Of a stretch of DNA of 64,000 nt, positions 53,495 to 62,108 are shown one piece after another. The stretch's first letter is position 1. Each line of letters starts with the position of its first letter. The position numbers were made by a program, and so were the translations under genes. The notes beneath the pieces were generated by a model. That model ran no database searches. It saw only the letters and a program-made list of their open reading frames with translations, and was not told the origin of the DNA. This DNA is from Ohtaekwangia koreensis. GTDB taxonomy: Bacteria; Bacteroidota; Bacteroidia; Cytophagales; Cyclobacteriaceae. Location: NCBI RefSeq assembly GCF_900167975.1, contig NZ_FUZU01000002.1:999501-1063500 (forward strand). Direction: 5' to 3'.

Positions 53495-53526
53495 AAAAAA
53501 ACTCACCTCGATTGAAGTGAGTTTTT
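53495..53526 (-). terminator. Intrinsic terminator of the alginate-lyase-family gene
   Basis: AAACTCAC (about 53499-53506) pairs with GTGAGTTT (53517-53524); A-runs and T-runs flank the stem on both sides. On the minus strand TTTTTTATGAG follows the stem. It separates the lyase gene at 53633 from the DarA cluster. Confidence 0.82.
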
Positions 53527-53632
53527 CGGAAGTATATTCTTTACTTAAAATGAGTTACGATATATAAATTATTTTCTATACACTACGAGAATCTAATTTG
53601 AATGTTAAGATCATATTAAATTATTCTGTCGA

Positions 53633-55060
53633 TCACTGTTTTAGTATTTTTTTCACCACCTCACGTTTTTCATTTGATATTCGCAGGTAATAAACGCCAG
53701 GTGCCAGCGTGTTTACGGTATGGCTATACGTTCCGCCAGAAGTATCATCCGAGAATAAGAGTTGCCCGATGTCATTATAGCAATCGATGTGGGTACCACT
53801 TTCGAAACCATTGCTGAGTTTTATAGTAAATTGATTTTGCACCGGATTAGGTGACACAACGGCACCACTATCCGCATTTCGCGCAGCCGCCGCTTCGACA
53901 GGATCCAGTGAGTAGAGTAATGTTCCGTAACCAAGCTGATCATACCCGCCACTGCTTGGCCCGTAATTTCCACCACCACCTTCGGGACGAACCTTGCTGG
54001 CGAACTGAGCGCTATAGGGAGCCTCCAATCCTTTACGATGTACATAGTGATTATATACAAGCTCCCAGATTGGCCGTGTATTTCCTCTGCCTGCAGAACT
54101 AATCTCCGTTTGATTTACGTTAAGGCAATTGTTATAGGTAACATATGGCACAGATTCACCTAAATTATATTTAGCCACATATTCAGCACCTTTTAAGAAA
54201 CGATTATCATCATAGCCGTAAAGATCATCACCCTGGTTCCAGGCCATTTCACAAAAGATTCCCATCAGCCCTATACCAAGCGAAGAGTGGCCCTGATCTC
54301 TGCCACTTTCCTGCCATTGTCCTAAACCATTCGGATGAATATAGTATACCGCGTTCGCGATCGCTCCGTTGCCGGCACCATTTTTAAAATATTCAACCGC
54401 CTCATTATAGTATTCACGCTTGTCGCAGAGTACACCTATAGCAAGTATAGACATCATCGTGCATTGATCCCAGTTGGCATAGAAGTGTGTTATACACCGC
54501 TCTCTTCGGGTAAGGAAATTGTGGTTGATGGGATAGAAAATTGTGAGCATCATATTTTTGAACCGCGCGAGATCATCGCTCTTCCAACCGCTATAGCTTC
54601 GCATAATTTCAGCAGCATTCGCGAATTCATATCCATATAAGCCTGCGGCCAGCACATTGTCATTGTTGCCAGCTAAAGCTTTTAATTTAGCAGACCATGC
54701 ATTCATGATCTCAATAGATTTGTCTGCGTAAGCAACATCGCCAGAAACCTTCCATCGAATGGCTGTGGCATATGCCGCTGCTATATCATTGTATAGCAAA
54801 TTATAGTTCTCTTTATGAATACCATCATAACCACGATAAACTGTATCCATCGGGTTTGCAACCCAGTAAAGTGCTGCATGCGGATTTGATGTTAGTCTGT
54901 TCCAACCCGAAAGCCAAGGTTCAAGCTTTGCATTGACTTTCGTTCGCATTCGTTGAAAGTCTGCTTCGGTATGCAACAAGCCTGGATGTTTAAATGATTG
55001 TGCTAGAGTTATACCTGAATACAGAAAAAACAGGGAAAGGCAAATTGCAATCTTTTTCAT
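53633..55060 (-). CDS. Secreted alginate-lyase-family polysaccharide lyase with type IX sorting signal
   Basis: A 475-residue protein. It has a signal peptide (cleavage near SGITLAQ, about 21) and an (alpha/alpha) toroid domain (about 25-380) with NAWSAKLKALAGNNDNVLAAGLYGYEF, HFYANWDQCTMMSILAIGVL and WQESGRDQGHSSLGIGLMG, which contain the candidate catalytic Asn, His, Arg and Tyr. The C-terminus from about 400 (VVSPNPVQNQF, then GVYYLRISNEKREVVKKILKQ) is a type IX secretion sorting domain. It cleaves a uronic-acid polysaccharide by beta-elimination at the cell surface. PL38 is a plausible family; substrate unknown. No sus genes surround it. Confidence 0.87.
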   Translation of the reverse strand: MKKIAICLSLFFLYSGITLAQSFKHPGLLHTEADFQRMRTKVNAKLEPWLSGWNRLTSNPHAALYWVANPMDTVYRGYDGIHKENYNLLYNDIAAAYATAIRWKVSGDVAYADKSIEIMNAWSAKLKALAGNNDNVLAAGLYGYEFANAAEIMRSYSGWKSDDLARFKNMMLTIFYPINHNFLTRRERCITHFYANWDQCTMMSILAIGVLCDKREYYNEAVEYFKNGAGNGAIANAVYYIHPNGLGQWQESGRDQGHSSLGIGLMGIFCEMAWNQGDDLYGYDDNRFLKGAEYVAKYNLGESVPYVTYNNCLNVNQTEISSAGRGNTRPIWELVYNHYVHRKGLEAPYSAQFASKVRPEGGGGNYGPSSGGYDQLGYGTLLYSLDPVEAAAARNADSGAVVSPNPVQNQFTIKLSNGFESGTHIDCYNDIGQLLFSDDTSGGTYSHTVNTLAPGVYYLRISNEKREVVKKILKQ

Positions 55061-55507
55061 AAAGGGATTTCAGAGCATTAGAAATAGGCTTAGTTATGTG
55101 GATTAACGACACTTCAATAGGGTGATACTCGAACCACATTTCGCGTAATGTATTCTAAATAAAGTAAAAGACTATTAATTATCGGTATACAAGATACACT
55201 GCAAGGTGAATGCTATATCTATACCGTTAAGCAGCAAAATGACGCCAACGTAATGTAGGAAAATCTGGGGGATGGTTTTAAGTAGTAATTTGGTGATTTA
55301 CACGGGCTTGTGATTTGTGGCAGGATACTAAATTGACCTGAGACGCTGGTCAACGATGTCTTTTTGATACAGTAGATTTATTCGATGGCGGTTTAGTAAA
55401 TTAGTTTTCACAGCTTGCTATATATAAGCCAATGAATATAGTATATATAAATTCTTTCATGAGTATAAAGACAAGAATTATGGTGATATTTATTCTAAAA
55501 TAAAACC
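55061..55507. other. Intergenic region between divergent genes, no gene seen
   Basis: These 447 bp separate the divergent lyase gene and an outer-membrane protein gene. An inverted repeat TTGACC (55333-55338) / GGTCAA (55348-55353) with a 9-bp spacer could be an operator. The last 120 bp are AT-rich and contain several TATATA runs. No RNA gene or short ORF stands out. Confidence 0.5.
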
Positions 55508-56254
55508 ATGAAAAAACTACTCGTTGTACTTTTAATAGCATTCGCTGGCCAACTTCATGCACAAGACTATAGAATCGGATTCCGGTTTGCCCCGGATCTT
55601 TCTTTTACCCTTGTGCATCAGTATAAAAGCGCTTATCCCGGAATAAAACAAAAAGGTGTTGGAATCAGAATGTCGTTTGGTCCGACTGTAGATTATTTCT
55701 TTTCGAAAAACATAGCGGCCTCCTCCGGCCTCTGGTATACAGTAAAGGCTGTGAACATATATATGGGAAGCCTGTATAACAGACCAGGCGATCCCAATAG
55801 TAAGTATTATTCGAAGACACGTTACAACGTTGCCTATCTGCAGATTCCGGTTACGGGGAAAGTCTATACGAAATTTATGATTAAAAAAATGGCGAAGCTT
55901 TATTTTCAGGGAGGAGGTACCATCGATATTAAAGTATCTGAAAAGGCTAAAGACACCGGGTTAAGCTACGGGGCAAATAATTATTTCTATAATACCTCCA
56001 CGATTCCCTCGTACAATAATGACGGTAAAGTTTTTCGCACGTTCAACCTCGGTTATTATTTGGGAGTGGGGGCAGAGAAATCGTTGAAAAAGAATAAAGC
56101 ACTATTTGCCAGTGTCAGTTTTACAAAGGGATTAATTCAGATGCTGCGACACATGAATGACCGTGATGATAACGGTGTATTAAATGATATCTCAAAAACG
56201 CTTCATGTCCAAACAAGTCAATTGTCGTTTGAGGTAGGTATGAAATTCTTATAG
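55508..56254 (+). CDS. Outer-membrane beta-barrel protein (PorT-like)
   Basis: A 248-residue protein with a signal peptide MKKLLVVLLIAFAGQLHAQ. Alternating hydrophobic strands with aromatic ends follow, e.g. IGFRFAPDLSFTLV, VGIRMSFGPTVDYFFSKNIAASSGLWYTVKAVN, YLQIPVTGKVYTKF, FNLGYYLGVGAEKSL, and a final SQLSFEVGMKFL with a terminal hydrophobic residue. This is the eight-stranded barrel pattern of the outer-membrane beta-barrel/PorT superfamily common in Bacteroidota. It is not a receptor for uptake. The specific role is unknown. A weak terminator follows. Confidence 0.82.
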   Translation: MKKLLVVLLIAFAGQLHAQDYRIGFRFAPDLSFTLVHQYKSAYPGIKQKGVGIRMSFGPTVDYFFSKNIAASSGLWYTVKAVNIYMGSLYNRPGDPNSKYYSKTRYNVAYLQIPVTGKVYTKFMIKKMAKLYFQGGGTIDIKVSEKAKDTGLSYGANNYFYNTSTIPSYNNDGKVFRTFNLGYYLGVGAEKSLKKNKALFASVSFTKGLIQMLRHMNDRDDNGVLNDISKTLHVQTSQLSFEVGMKFL

Positions 56255-56605
56255 CAATACTAAACTGAAGCAATATTCAACGCTCCCTAAAATCTGATCA
56301 GCTATATATATAGTTTTTTTTGAAAATTAATTGATGTGTTTTCAAGAATAGAATTATTCGAAGTATCTAATACATGATTTTGCCCTGTAACATGTTGAGG
56401 TACAGCTAATATAGTATGCCGTAAAATGGATGTAAGATAATCTGAATATTTCCACCACTATTAGGGGTCACTTTAGCATAAACGTTGTTATTAACGGCCG
56501 AGTCTGTGATTATTGAATTGTGTATAACGGAAGATTCAATCAAGTTTTTGTTACCTCATTATATTGTCTCTATCATAAAAACTTAATCTTAACTCAATTT
56601 TTAGC
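56255..56605. other. AT-rich intergenic region, no gene seen
   Basis: These 351 bp between two plus-strand genes hold a weak terminator for the first (56302-56321) and an AT-rich upstream region for the second. I see no RNA gene, short ORF with good coding character or exact -7 consensus. Confidence 0.5.
56302..56321 (+). terminator. Weak terminator after the outer-membrane protein gene
   Basis: The palindrome CTATATATATAG (56302-56313) is followed by eight T. The stem is short and AT-only, so termination may be inefficient. Confidence 0.4.
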
Positions 56606-57367
56606 ATGAAAATGACCAAATTCCTTTTGCTCGCAGTAGCACTTTTTGCTTTCTCGTGTTCTGATGACGATGAAAAAGCCAGCTCGAGTCTTGAGAACCA
56701 AGCCCTAAGTCTTACAGAAAGCAATAGCGTTATCGTTGCACCTTCTGCCATGCAGGCATCCGAAGATAGTTATGCACAAACTGCAGTTTCTTACATCTCT
56801 ATGGCAAATGCCATGAGTGGCTATCTTTCGTACTTTAAAATTCCGGAGGGATCTGTGAAATCATCCAACAGAATTACAGCTGCTAACGGACGTGCACAAA
56901 ACACAGGCGATGTAGTAGTATATACCTGGCATGATGCAAACTCTGGTTATAGTGTAGGGTACCAGATCAGTGAAGCTTCCGAAAGTTACGTGTTTGAAAT
57001 CTTCATTATCCTTCCTGGTGAGACAGCATGGCTTAAGTATTTCCATGCTGAAGAAAAGAAAGATCGCAGCGAAGGCTTCATGAATATATATGATATCTTC
57101 GGTGTAGAAGGTGATGATACTTCTGTTGTATGGCTGGCCTATAGCTGGGGTAGAAGTGGTGACATCTTTACTTTTTCAGTGACTGACCATTCCGGTGACT
57201 TCAACTTCAAGTTGGCTGTTAACGAAAAGACAAAAGCTGGTAATATTGTTTACTATTTTGACAGTGTAAAACAATTCGAGATGTCGTGGAATTCAGACGG
57301 TAGCGGAACATGGGCGTACTATGATACAGAAGGCAACCTGGAGGAAGAAGGTAGCTGGGATGTATAA
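56606..57367 (+). CDS. Lipoprotein of unknown function
   Basis: A 253-residue protein with a lipoprotein signal: FLLLAVALFAFSCSDDDEKASS, lipidation on Cys18, followed by acidic residues as in surface-exposed lipoproteins of Bacteroidota. The remainder is rich in Ser, Asp and aromatics and predicted as beta strands (VVVYTWHDANSGYSVGYQIS, FTFSVTDHSGDFNFKLAVNE, FEMSWNSDGSGTWAYYDTEG). I recognise no family. It is monocistronic with a strong terminator 23 bp after the stop. Confidence 0.82.
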   Translation: MKMTKFLLLAVALFAFSCSDDDEKASSSLENQALSLTESNSVIVAPSAMQASEDSYAQTAVSYISMANAMSGYLSYFKIPEGSVKSSNRITAANGRAQNTGDVVVYTWHDANSGYSVGYQISEASESYVFEIFIILPGETAWLKYFHAEEKKDRSEGFMNIYDIFGVEGDDTSVVWLAYSWGRSGDIFTFSVTDHSGDFNFKLAVNEKTKAGNIVYYFDSVKQFEMSWNSDGSGTWAYYDTEGNLEEEGSWDV

Positions 57368-57389
57368 GTATCATTCCTTAAAATAATTT

Positions 57390-57431
57390 AAAGAGGCGTT
57401 GTTCTACAAAGAGCAACGCCTCTTTGTTTTT
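57390..57431 (+). terminator. Strong intrinsic terminator of the lipoprotein gene
   Basis: AAAGAGGCGTTG (57390-57401) pairs with CAACGCCTCTTT (57414-57425), a perfect 12-bp stem with a 12-nt loop, followed by GTTTTTAC. Confidence 0.95.
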
Positions 57432-57471
57432 ACAGTATTTCGAGTCCACATGGGGTAATTATTTTTATGAA

Positions 57472-57479
57472 TATATTTG
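57472..57479 (+). promoter_or_regulatory. -7 element before the pgeF-like gene
   Basis: TATATTTG matches TAnnTTTG, 25 bp before the ATG at 57505. Confidence 0.5.
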
Positions 57480-57504
57480 AGCGTATATAAGGTCGAGCAG
57501 CAGT

Positions 57505-58278
57505 ATGACTAAACAACAGATAGGTGATCTAACACTTTGGCAATTTGAGGGGTTTGGTAAAGAAATTTCCATCAAGCATTTTGTTACAGATCGGAGTTCG
57601 CATGGTGACGATAAAGAGTTTACATTAAGCTGGTCAAGTTCTCCGGATAGAGAATTTGTCCGGGATAACCGGCATCTTCTTGCGAGCGCGTTGGGCATTG
57701 AAGACACGCAACTATATTTTCCATCGCAAGTACATAAAACGCGGATTGTTCATGTTTCCTCCGGAATCTCAAAAGATGAGTTAATGGAAACAGACGCACT
57801 GATCACCAATGAAAAAGGTATCTGCATTGCTGTCATGTCAGCGGATTGTGTTCCAATTCTTTTATACGACAAGAAAAATAAAGCTGTAGCTGCTATACAT
57901 TCAGGTTGGCGCGGAACGGTGGCAAGAATCCTTGATAAAACATTGCAACAGATGCATGCAACATTCGGAACAAAAGGAGAAGATCTTATTGCCGGCATTG
58001 GTCCTTCTGTTAGTCAGGAGTCGTATGAAGTAGGGACGGAGGTAGTGGAGGAGGTTATACTCGCATTTGGAAAAGACAGTGGTCTTTTAATTCCTCAGCC
58101 GAACCAAAAGGCAAAGCTTGATCTTTGGAAAGCGAACAAAATACAGCTTCAGCAATTCGGTGTACCTGAAACGCAGATTGAAGTTTCCAATTTGTGTACC
58201 GTATTGAACAACAATAATTTCTTTTCAGCACGAAAGGGAGATACAGGAAGATTTGCTGCCGGCATCGTGTTGGTATAG
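57505..58278 (+). CDS. pgeF: Multi-copper polyphenol oxidoreductase/laccase-domain family protein (PgeF/YfiH)
   Basis: A 257-residue protein of the YfiH/PgeF family. The metal-site residues are His77 in FPSQVHKTRI, Cys115 in SADCVPILLYD and His132 in AIHSGWRGTV. GIGPSVSQESYEVG is another family signature. PgeF in E. coli corrects mis-incorporated L-Ser in peptidoglycan precursors; family members also show purine-nucleoside phosphorylase activity. Which activity applies here is unknown. It is monocistronic, with a promoter element 25 bp upstream. Confidence 0.9.
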   Translation: MTKQQIGDLTLWQFEGFGKEISIKHFVTDRSSHGDDKEFTLSWSSSPDREFVRDNRHLLASALGIEDTQLYFPSQVHKTRIVHVSSGISKDELMETDALITNEKGICIAVMSADCVPILLYDKKNKAVAAIHSGWRGTVARILDKTLQQMHATFGTKGEDLIAGIGPSVSQESYEVGTEVVEEVILAFGKDSGLLIPQPNQKAKLDLWKANKIQLQQFGVPETQIEVSNLCTVLNNNNFFSARKGDTGRFAAGIVLV

Positions 58279-58311
58279 TTGTGCGATTAGCGGTAAGTAT
58301 ATAAATATAGC

Positions 58312-58659
58312 TTACTTCGGCTTTCGTTTCTTGGCAGGTTTTGCCTTTTTATTATAGACCAGGCAGAGGTTAATCCAGTAATCAAGATTCTTCTTCGTCT
58401 TGACGTTGTCTTCATTAACGTAGATATAGCCCTTGATGGGTTTGCCATTGCGAACCATCGCACGGCATCCATCGCGTTCGATAGCTTCTTCGTAGATTTC
58501 CGGATCGATGCGGCACATGATTTCATCGCCGCTGACGCAGATACACATTTTTCCATTTACCATGAAGCACATCCCTCTGAACATTGTCTTTTCCTCAACC
58601 TTTTTCTGGTCTGTAAGTACTTCGCGGATCCGGTCCGCCAGTTTTTCATTATAGGGCAT
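58312..58659 (-). CDS. TfoX N-terminal domain protein
   Basis: A 115-residue protein with NEKLADRIREVL, KTMFRGMCFMVNGKMCICVSGDEIMCRID and GKPIKGYIYVNEDNV, the TfoX/Sxy N-terminal domain pattern. The C-terminus is a basic tail (KKAKPAKKRKPK). The domain is named from competence regulators but occurs widely as stand-alone proteins of unknown function; this one lacks the C-terminal TfoX domain. It is the most downstream of three minus-strand genes starting at 60297, with gaps of 9 and 36 bp. A role in competence is not established. Confidence 0.85.
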   Translation of the reverse strand: MPYNEKLADRIREVLTDQKKVEEKTMFRGMCFMVNGKMCICVSGDEIMCRIDPEIYEEAIERDGCRAMVRNGKPIKGYIYVNEDNVKTKKNLDYWINLCLVYNKKAKPAKKRKPK

Positions 58660-58695
58660 AGTAATTAGATATATAGATGGAAACTAAATATACCA

Positions 58696-59376
58696 TTATT
58701 TCAGAAGAATGATTTGTTGAATGATCTTGAGTCGGGATTCAAAAAGTGGTCGTGATGCATCCTGCGCTTTTTGAAAAATGTGTGGTTCTGCATTCCCGGG
58801 TGACCCGGAATCGAAAGGTGGCGCAGGATTATACTCCAACATTAACTGGATAGTCTTGGCCATTTCTTCTCCTCCTATCAATGCTGTTAATGTTAGCGCA
58901 AAATCAATTCCTGCAGTTATACCACCTCCTGTAATTCTGTTTCGATCAACAACAACACGTTCTGCAACTGCATCAACACCCAACATTGATAGCAACTCAA
59001 GTGATCGCCAATGCGTAGTGGCTTTAAAGTTTTGCAGCAAGCCAGCAGCTGCTAATAATAACGATCCTGTACACACCGATGTAATATACTTTGCATGCAC
59101 AGCCTGTTGTTGCAGGAATGTGTGATATACTTTGTTAATGAGTAAAGGTGTAATGCCTCTGCCACCGGGTACAAATAAAATATCCAGCGGAGGACAATCC
59201 TCGAACGAGTAATCAGCTTTTACTGTGAGACCACCTTCAGCATGCAAAAGCGAAGTTGTTTCAGCGACAATATATACTTCAAAGCAGGTAGCCCTGATAA
59301 AGACGTCATAGGGGCCAACAAAATCCTGAATCGTAAGGTCAGGAAACAGCAACATACCGATTTTATATTTTTGCAT
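58696..59376 (-). CDS. DJ-1/PfpI-family protein (isonitrile hydratase-like)
   Basis: A 226-residue class I glutamine-amidotransferase-fold protein. The nucleophile Cys102 is in TSVCTGSLLLAAAG, and IQDFVGPYDVF with FVPGGRG matches the InhA branch of the DJ-1 superfamily. Such proteins act as isonitrile hydratases, proteases, glyoxalases or amidase-like sensors. Unlike GlxA regulators it has no C-terminal helix-turn-helix. It lies between a deacetylase gene and a TfoX-like gene in one run. The exact reaction is not known. Confidence 0.86.
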   Translation of the reverse strand: MQKYKIGMLLFPDLTIQDFVGPYDVFIRATCFEVYIVAETTSLLHAEGGLTVKADYSFEDCPPLDILFVPGGRGITPLLINKVYHTFLQQQAVHAKYITSVCTGSLLLAAAGLLQNFKATTHWRSLELLSMLGVDAVAERVVVDRNRITGGGITAGIDFALTLTALIGGEEMAKTIQLMLEYNPAPPFDSGSPGNAEPHIFQKAQDASRPLFESRLKIIQQIILLK

Positions 59377-59385
59377 GCTATAGTT

Positions 59386-60297
59386 TTATAATCCCAACGC
59401 GTTCATTTTTTCCTCTTCATACCGACTGTCCTCAGCCGGATATCGGAGTATATTTTCATATTTACCGGATTCCTTTGCCAATGCCCAGATAAGACTTTCC
59501 CCGGCAGGAACGGTAGAAGGATTTGAGTCAAATATTTTATCCTTATAGGCTTCGTGTGCGTGAATTGTATTCCATCCTTTTTCTTTAAACATCTTAATCA
59601 GATCGCCCAGAAACAAGGCAGAAGTCAGGTTGTGATGCAGCAGCAATGTATGATGTATATGGCGACCCGTTAATTGAAAGGAAAGTTGCTCATAATATAG
59701 CGCTCGTTCATATATATGGTTCAGATAGAATTTTTTGAAAGGCTCTAGGTCAGCGGCCGGATTCGTCTTCAGTTTTTTTATTAACCGGCTGTCAATATAC
59801 CAGTCCGATGCATCAATGGTTACATATCCGTTTTTATAGTGTTGCTCTTTGAGTAATGTTCTGAACAGCTCGATCTTTTGCTTTGTATCACCTTCTTTCA
59901 AATATGGAAACCGAAACATTGCCAGGTAATTAGTATACGGATTGATAATTGAATCTGTTACCAGGAGCTCACGTCTGAATTTTTCGAAGGAGGTATGCTT
60001 ACTGCTATAGTTTGGATGTGAATAAGTATGATTGGCAATTTTATGCCCACGATCGTTCCAGCGCTGTAAGAGTAGCTTTCCCTTTTCATCGGTTTTGTTT
60101 GCACCGGTCACAAAGAAGATTGCCTTCAGATTGGCATCATCGAGATGCTTCAACAATTTGTCATTCCATTGTTCAAACGAATATCCAGGCATGTCTCCGG
60201 TAACTCCATCATCAAACGTAAAGCTCACAGTGGGCTGTGCGTATGCGGTGAGGTTACCAAAAAACAAAACGAGTGGTATAAGAATGATCCTGAACAT
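59386..60297 (-). CDS. Secreted polysaccharide deacetylase family protein
   Basis: A 303-residue protein with a signal peptide (RIILIPLVLFFGNLTAYAQ). The NodB-homology domain contains VSFTFDDGVTGD with the metal Asp and catalytic Asp, and HKIANHTYSHPNYS with the two metal His (HxxxH-type). It removes acetyl groups from a polysaccharide or peptidoglycan outside the inner membrane. It is the first of three close minus-strand genes and is divergent from the DUF1080 gene. The substrate cannot be told. Confidence 0.88.
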   Translation of the reverse strand: MFRIILIPLVLFFGNLTAYAQPTVSFTFDDGVTGDMPGYSFEQWNDKLLKHLDDANLKAIFFVTGANKTDEKGKLLLQRWNDRGHKIANHTYSHPNYSSKHTSFEKFRRELLVTDSIINPYTNYLAMFRFPYLKEGDTKQKIELFRTLLKEQHYKNGYVTIDASDWYIDSRLIKKLKTNPAADLEPFKKFYLNHIYERALYYEQLSFQLTGRHIHHTLLLHHNLTSALFLGDLIKMFKEKGWNTIHAHEAYKDKIFDSNPSTVPAGESLIWALAKESGKYENILRYPAEDSRYEEEKMNALGL

Positions 60298-60407
60298 GTG
60301 GAGGTTTTAATTAGTGATAAAGATTCTACGAATATAATGAGTCTTGAATGAAGTTTCATTTGTAACTTTCCTGTCATTGTATAATTGATTACATGTATAT
60401 AAATCCT

Positions 60408-61109
60408 ATGAAAAAAGAGATTCTCATAACCCTGGTTACAACGGTAGGCCTGGTGCTTTCCTTCACTTCGAATGCACAGACCAAAGCAAAGAGCTTGTTT
60501 AACGGAAAAGACCTCACAGGTTGGCATGCTGATGTGCCCGAGATGGACAACAATGCTGCCGTTAAAAGTCCGTTCATCGTGCGCAATGGTTTATTGGTAA
60601 GCCTGGGCACACCCGGTGGGCACTTGATCACGGATTCAGTATATCAGAACTATAGACTTGAAGTTCAATATCGCTTTGCCGGAAAGCCTGGTAACTGCGG
60701 AGTGCTTGTGCATGTCTCCACACCACGCGCTTTATATAGTATGTTCCCAAAATCAATTGAGGTACAAATGATGCATGAGAATGCCGGTGACTTCTGGTGT
60801 ATAGAGGAGGACATCACCGTTCCTGATATGGAAAAGAGACGTGGCCCGAAAGAACAGTGGGGAGTGAACGGTGATAAGAAACGTAGAATTATAAACCTCA
60901 CCGATGGCTCTGAAAAACCTTTAGGTGAATGGAATACCATGATTATTGAATGTGTCGCAGATGCTGTAAAGGTGTGGGTAAACGGTGACCTTGTAAACTA
61001 TGGTACAAAGAGCACGGCACAAAAAGGCCAGATAGCTTTGCAAGCTGAAGGGTCTGAAGTTGAATTTAAAAAAGTTGTGCTGACACCAATTGCTTCATTG
61101 CGGCCTTAG
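60408..61109 (+). CDS. DUF1080 protein (3-keto-disaccharide hydrolase-like)
   Basis: A 233-residue secreted protein from ATG 60408 (MKKEILITLVTTVGLVL..NAQ signal); an upstream in-frame ATG at 60393 would add five residues. KSLFNGKDLTGWHADVPEM is the signature start of the DUF1080 concanavalin-like domain, and YRLEVQYRFAGKPGNCGVLVHV continues it. Family members hydrolyse 3-keto-glycosides made by GMC-type 3-dehydrogenases. A GMC/subunit-3 pair occurs at 3.9-6.3 kb, so the two could belong to one pathway although they are far apart. A bidirectional terminator follows. Confidence 0.87.
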   Translation: MKKEILITLVTTVGLVLSFTSNAQTKAKSLFNGKDLTGWHADVPEMDNNAAVKSPFIVRNGLLVSLGTPGGHLITDSVYQNYRLEVQYRFAGKPGNCGVLVHVSTPRALYSMFPKSIEVQMMHENAGDFWCIEEDITVPDMEKRRGPKEQWGVNGDKKRRIINLTDGSEKPLGEWNTMIIECVADAVKVWVNGDLVNYGTKSTAQKGQIALQAEGSEVEFKKVVLTPIASLRP

Positions 61110-61171
61110 GCTATATATACGTTACTTGTTTAAAATATATTCCAGTATCCTGTGTAAAGTATATTGAGATA

Positions 61172-61202
61172 AAGCAGAGGACCATGTTAAGGTCCTCTGC
61201 TT
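61172..61202. terminator. Bidirectional terminator between convergent genes
   Basis: AAGCAGAGGACC (61172-61183) pairs with GGTCCTCTGCTT (61191-61202), a perfect 12-bp stem with a 7-nt loop. It separates the DUF1080 gene from the small gene at 61211. The U-tract is weak on both sides. Confidence 0.88.
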
Positions 61203-61210
61203 ATTATATT

Positions 61211-61477
61211 TTAATGCATGGTTATTATGTGATGAATAGGAAGGACGGCTATATCATCTGATAACACTTCCGCTGTAAATCCAAAATCATGTAAGAGGTC
61301 GATTAGTGGAAAACACTGAACCGATCCTGTCGAAGATTTTATACGTAGAATTCTATCACAATCCTCCAGATCAAAATTAGCAATGTAGTCTGTAAAGGTT
61401 TTATGAATCTGAGCAATCAGCATGCTCGCGTGATGCTGTTCCTCAACGTTGGTTTTAAACACTTCTACCATATACAT
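61211..61477 (-). CDS. Small protein with an HMA-like predicted fold, no Cys pair
   Basis: An 88-residue protein. VEVFKTNV, a helix QHHASMLIAQIHKTFTDYI, NFDLEDCDRILRIKS and a second helix CFPLIDLLHDFGFTAEVL give a beta-alpha-beta-beta-alpha-beta order like heavy-metal-associated domains, but the metal-binding CxxC is absent. Translation may start at either of two near ATG codons. It is the last of three close minus-strand genes beginning at 62540. Its function is unknown; metal binding is not supported. Confidence 0.7.
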   Translation of the reverse strand: MYMVEVFKTNVEEQHHASMLIAQIHKTFTDYIANFDLEDCDRILRIKSSTGSVQCFPLIDLLHDFGFTAEVLSDDIAVLPIHHIITMH

Positions 61478-61508
61478 ATGCTCACTATTTTTTCTGAACT
61501 ATTCACTA

Positions 61509-62075
61509 CTATACAGTAACGGAATGATTGGTAGATTGCTTTTCAATAACCTGTTTTAGTGTTATAAGGCTCTCTTCCAAATCCTGTCCAAGCATTTTTT
61601 CTATATTCATAAATAAGCGCATAAAGTTCATAGGATAGGGCATTGCGCTTTTAAATCCCCAGGTCACATTTGTTTGCGTTAATGCAATTGATTGTGTTGC
61701 TATATATGCATCTGCAACTCCTTGAAACGGTTTAACAAATCGAAGTTGCAAGTCGAGTCTCTTGCCTGGTATAATTGCTTTTATTTCCTGCTCACCTTTG
61801 CCGACTTTCTTATTATCACTATCCCAGGCTGATATAAAGCCCACAATTCCATCTGTACCGGTATAGGACTTGCGGGCATTGAGATCTGCCATTACCCATT
61901 TGCTATAGTAGTCCTGATTCTTTAAGAGCTTTATATAGTTGAAAACCTCTTCACTTGTTTTATGGATGGTTACTGTACGTTCAATGGTATATTCTTTCTT
62001 AATGAATAATGTCAGGATTAACGGAATTGCAATAATGGCAGCAATTACCAGGACGATTGTTAATGCGGTGTTCAT
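61509..62075 (-). CDS. SRPBCC-family protein with N-terminal membrane anchor
   Basis: A 188-residue protein. One membrane helix (TIVLVIAAIIAIPLILTLF, about 6-24) is followed by a START-like SRPBCC domain (IERTVTIHKTSEEVFNYIKLLKNQDYYSKWV, EQEIKAIIPGKRLDLQLRFVKPF, TNVTWGFKSAMPYPMNFM). The domain binds hydrophobic ligands or serves as polyketide cyclase-like; here it is anchored with the domain probably in the periplasm or cytoplasm. It follows a VOC protein gene by 33 bp. Function unknown. Confidence 0.85.
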   Translation of the reverse strand: MNTALTIVLVIAAIIAIPLILTLFIKKEYTIERTVTIHKTSEEVFNYIKLLKNQDYYSKWVMADLNARKSYTGTDGIVGFISAWDSDNKKVGKGEQEIKAIIPGKRLDLQLRFVKPFQGVADAYIATQSIALTQTNVTWGFKSAMPYPMNFMRLFMNIEKMLGQDLEESLITLKQVIEKQSTNHSVTV

Positions 62076-62108
62076 TCCTTTATATTTTTTTAGTATAGAA
62101 GCTTCGAC

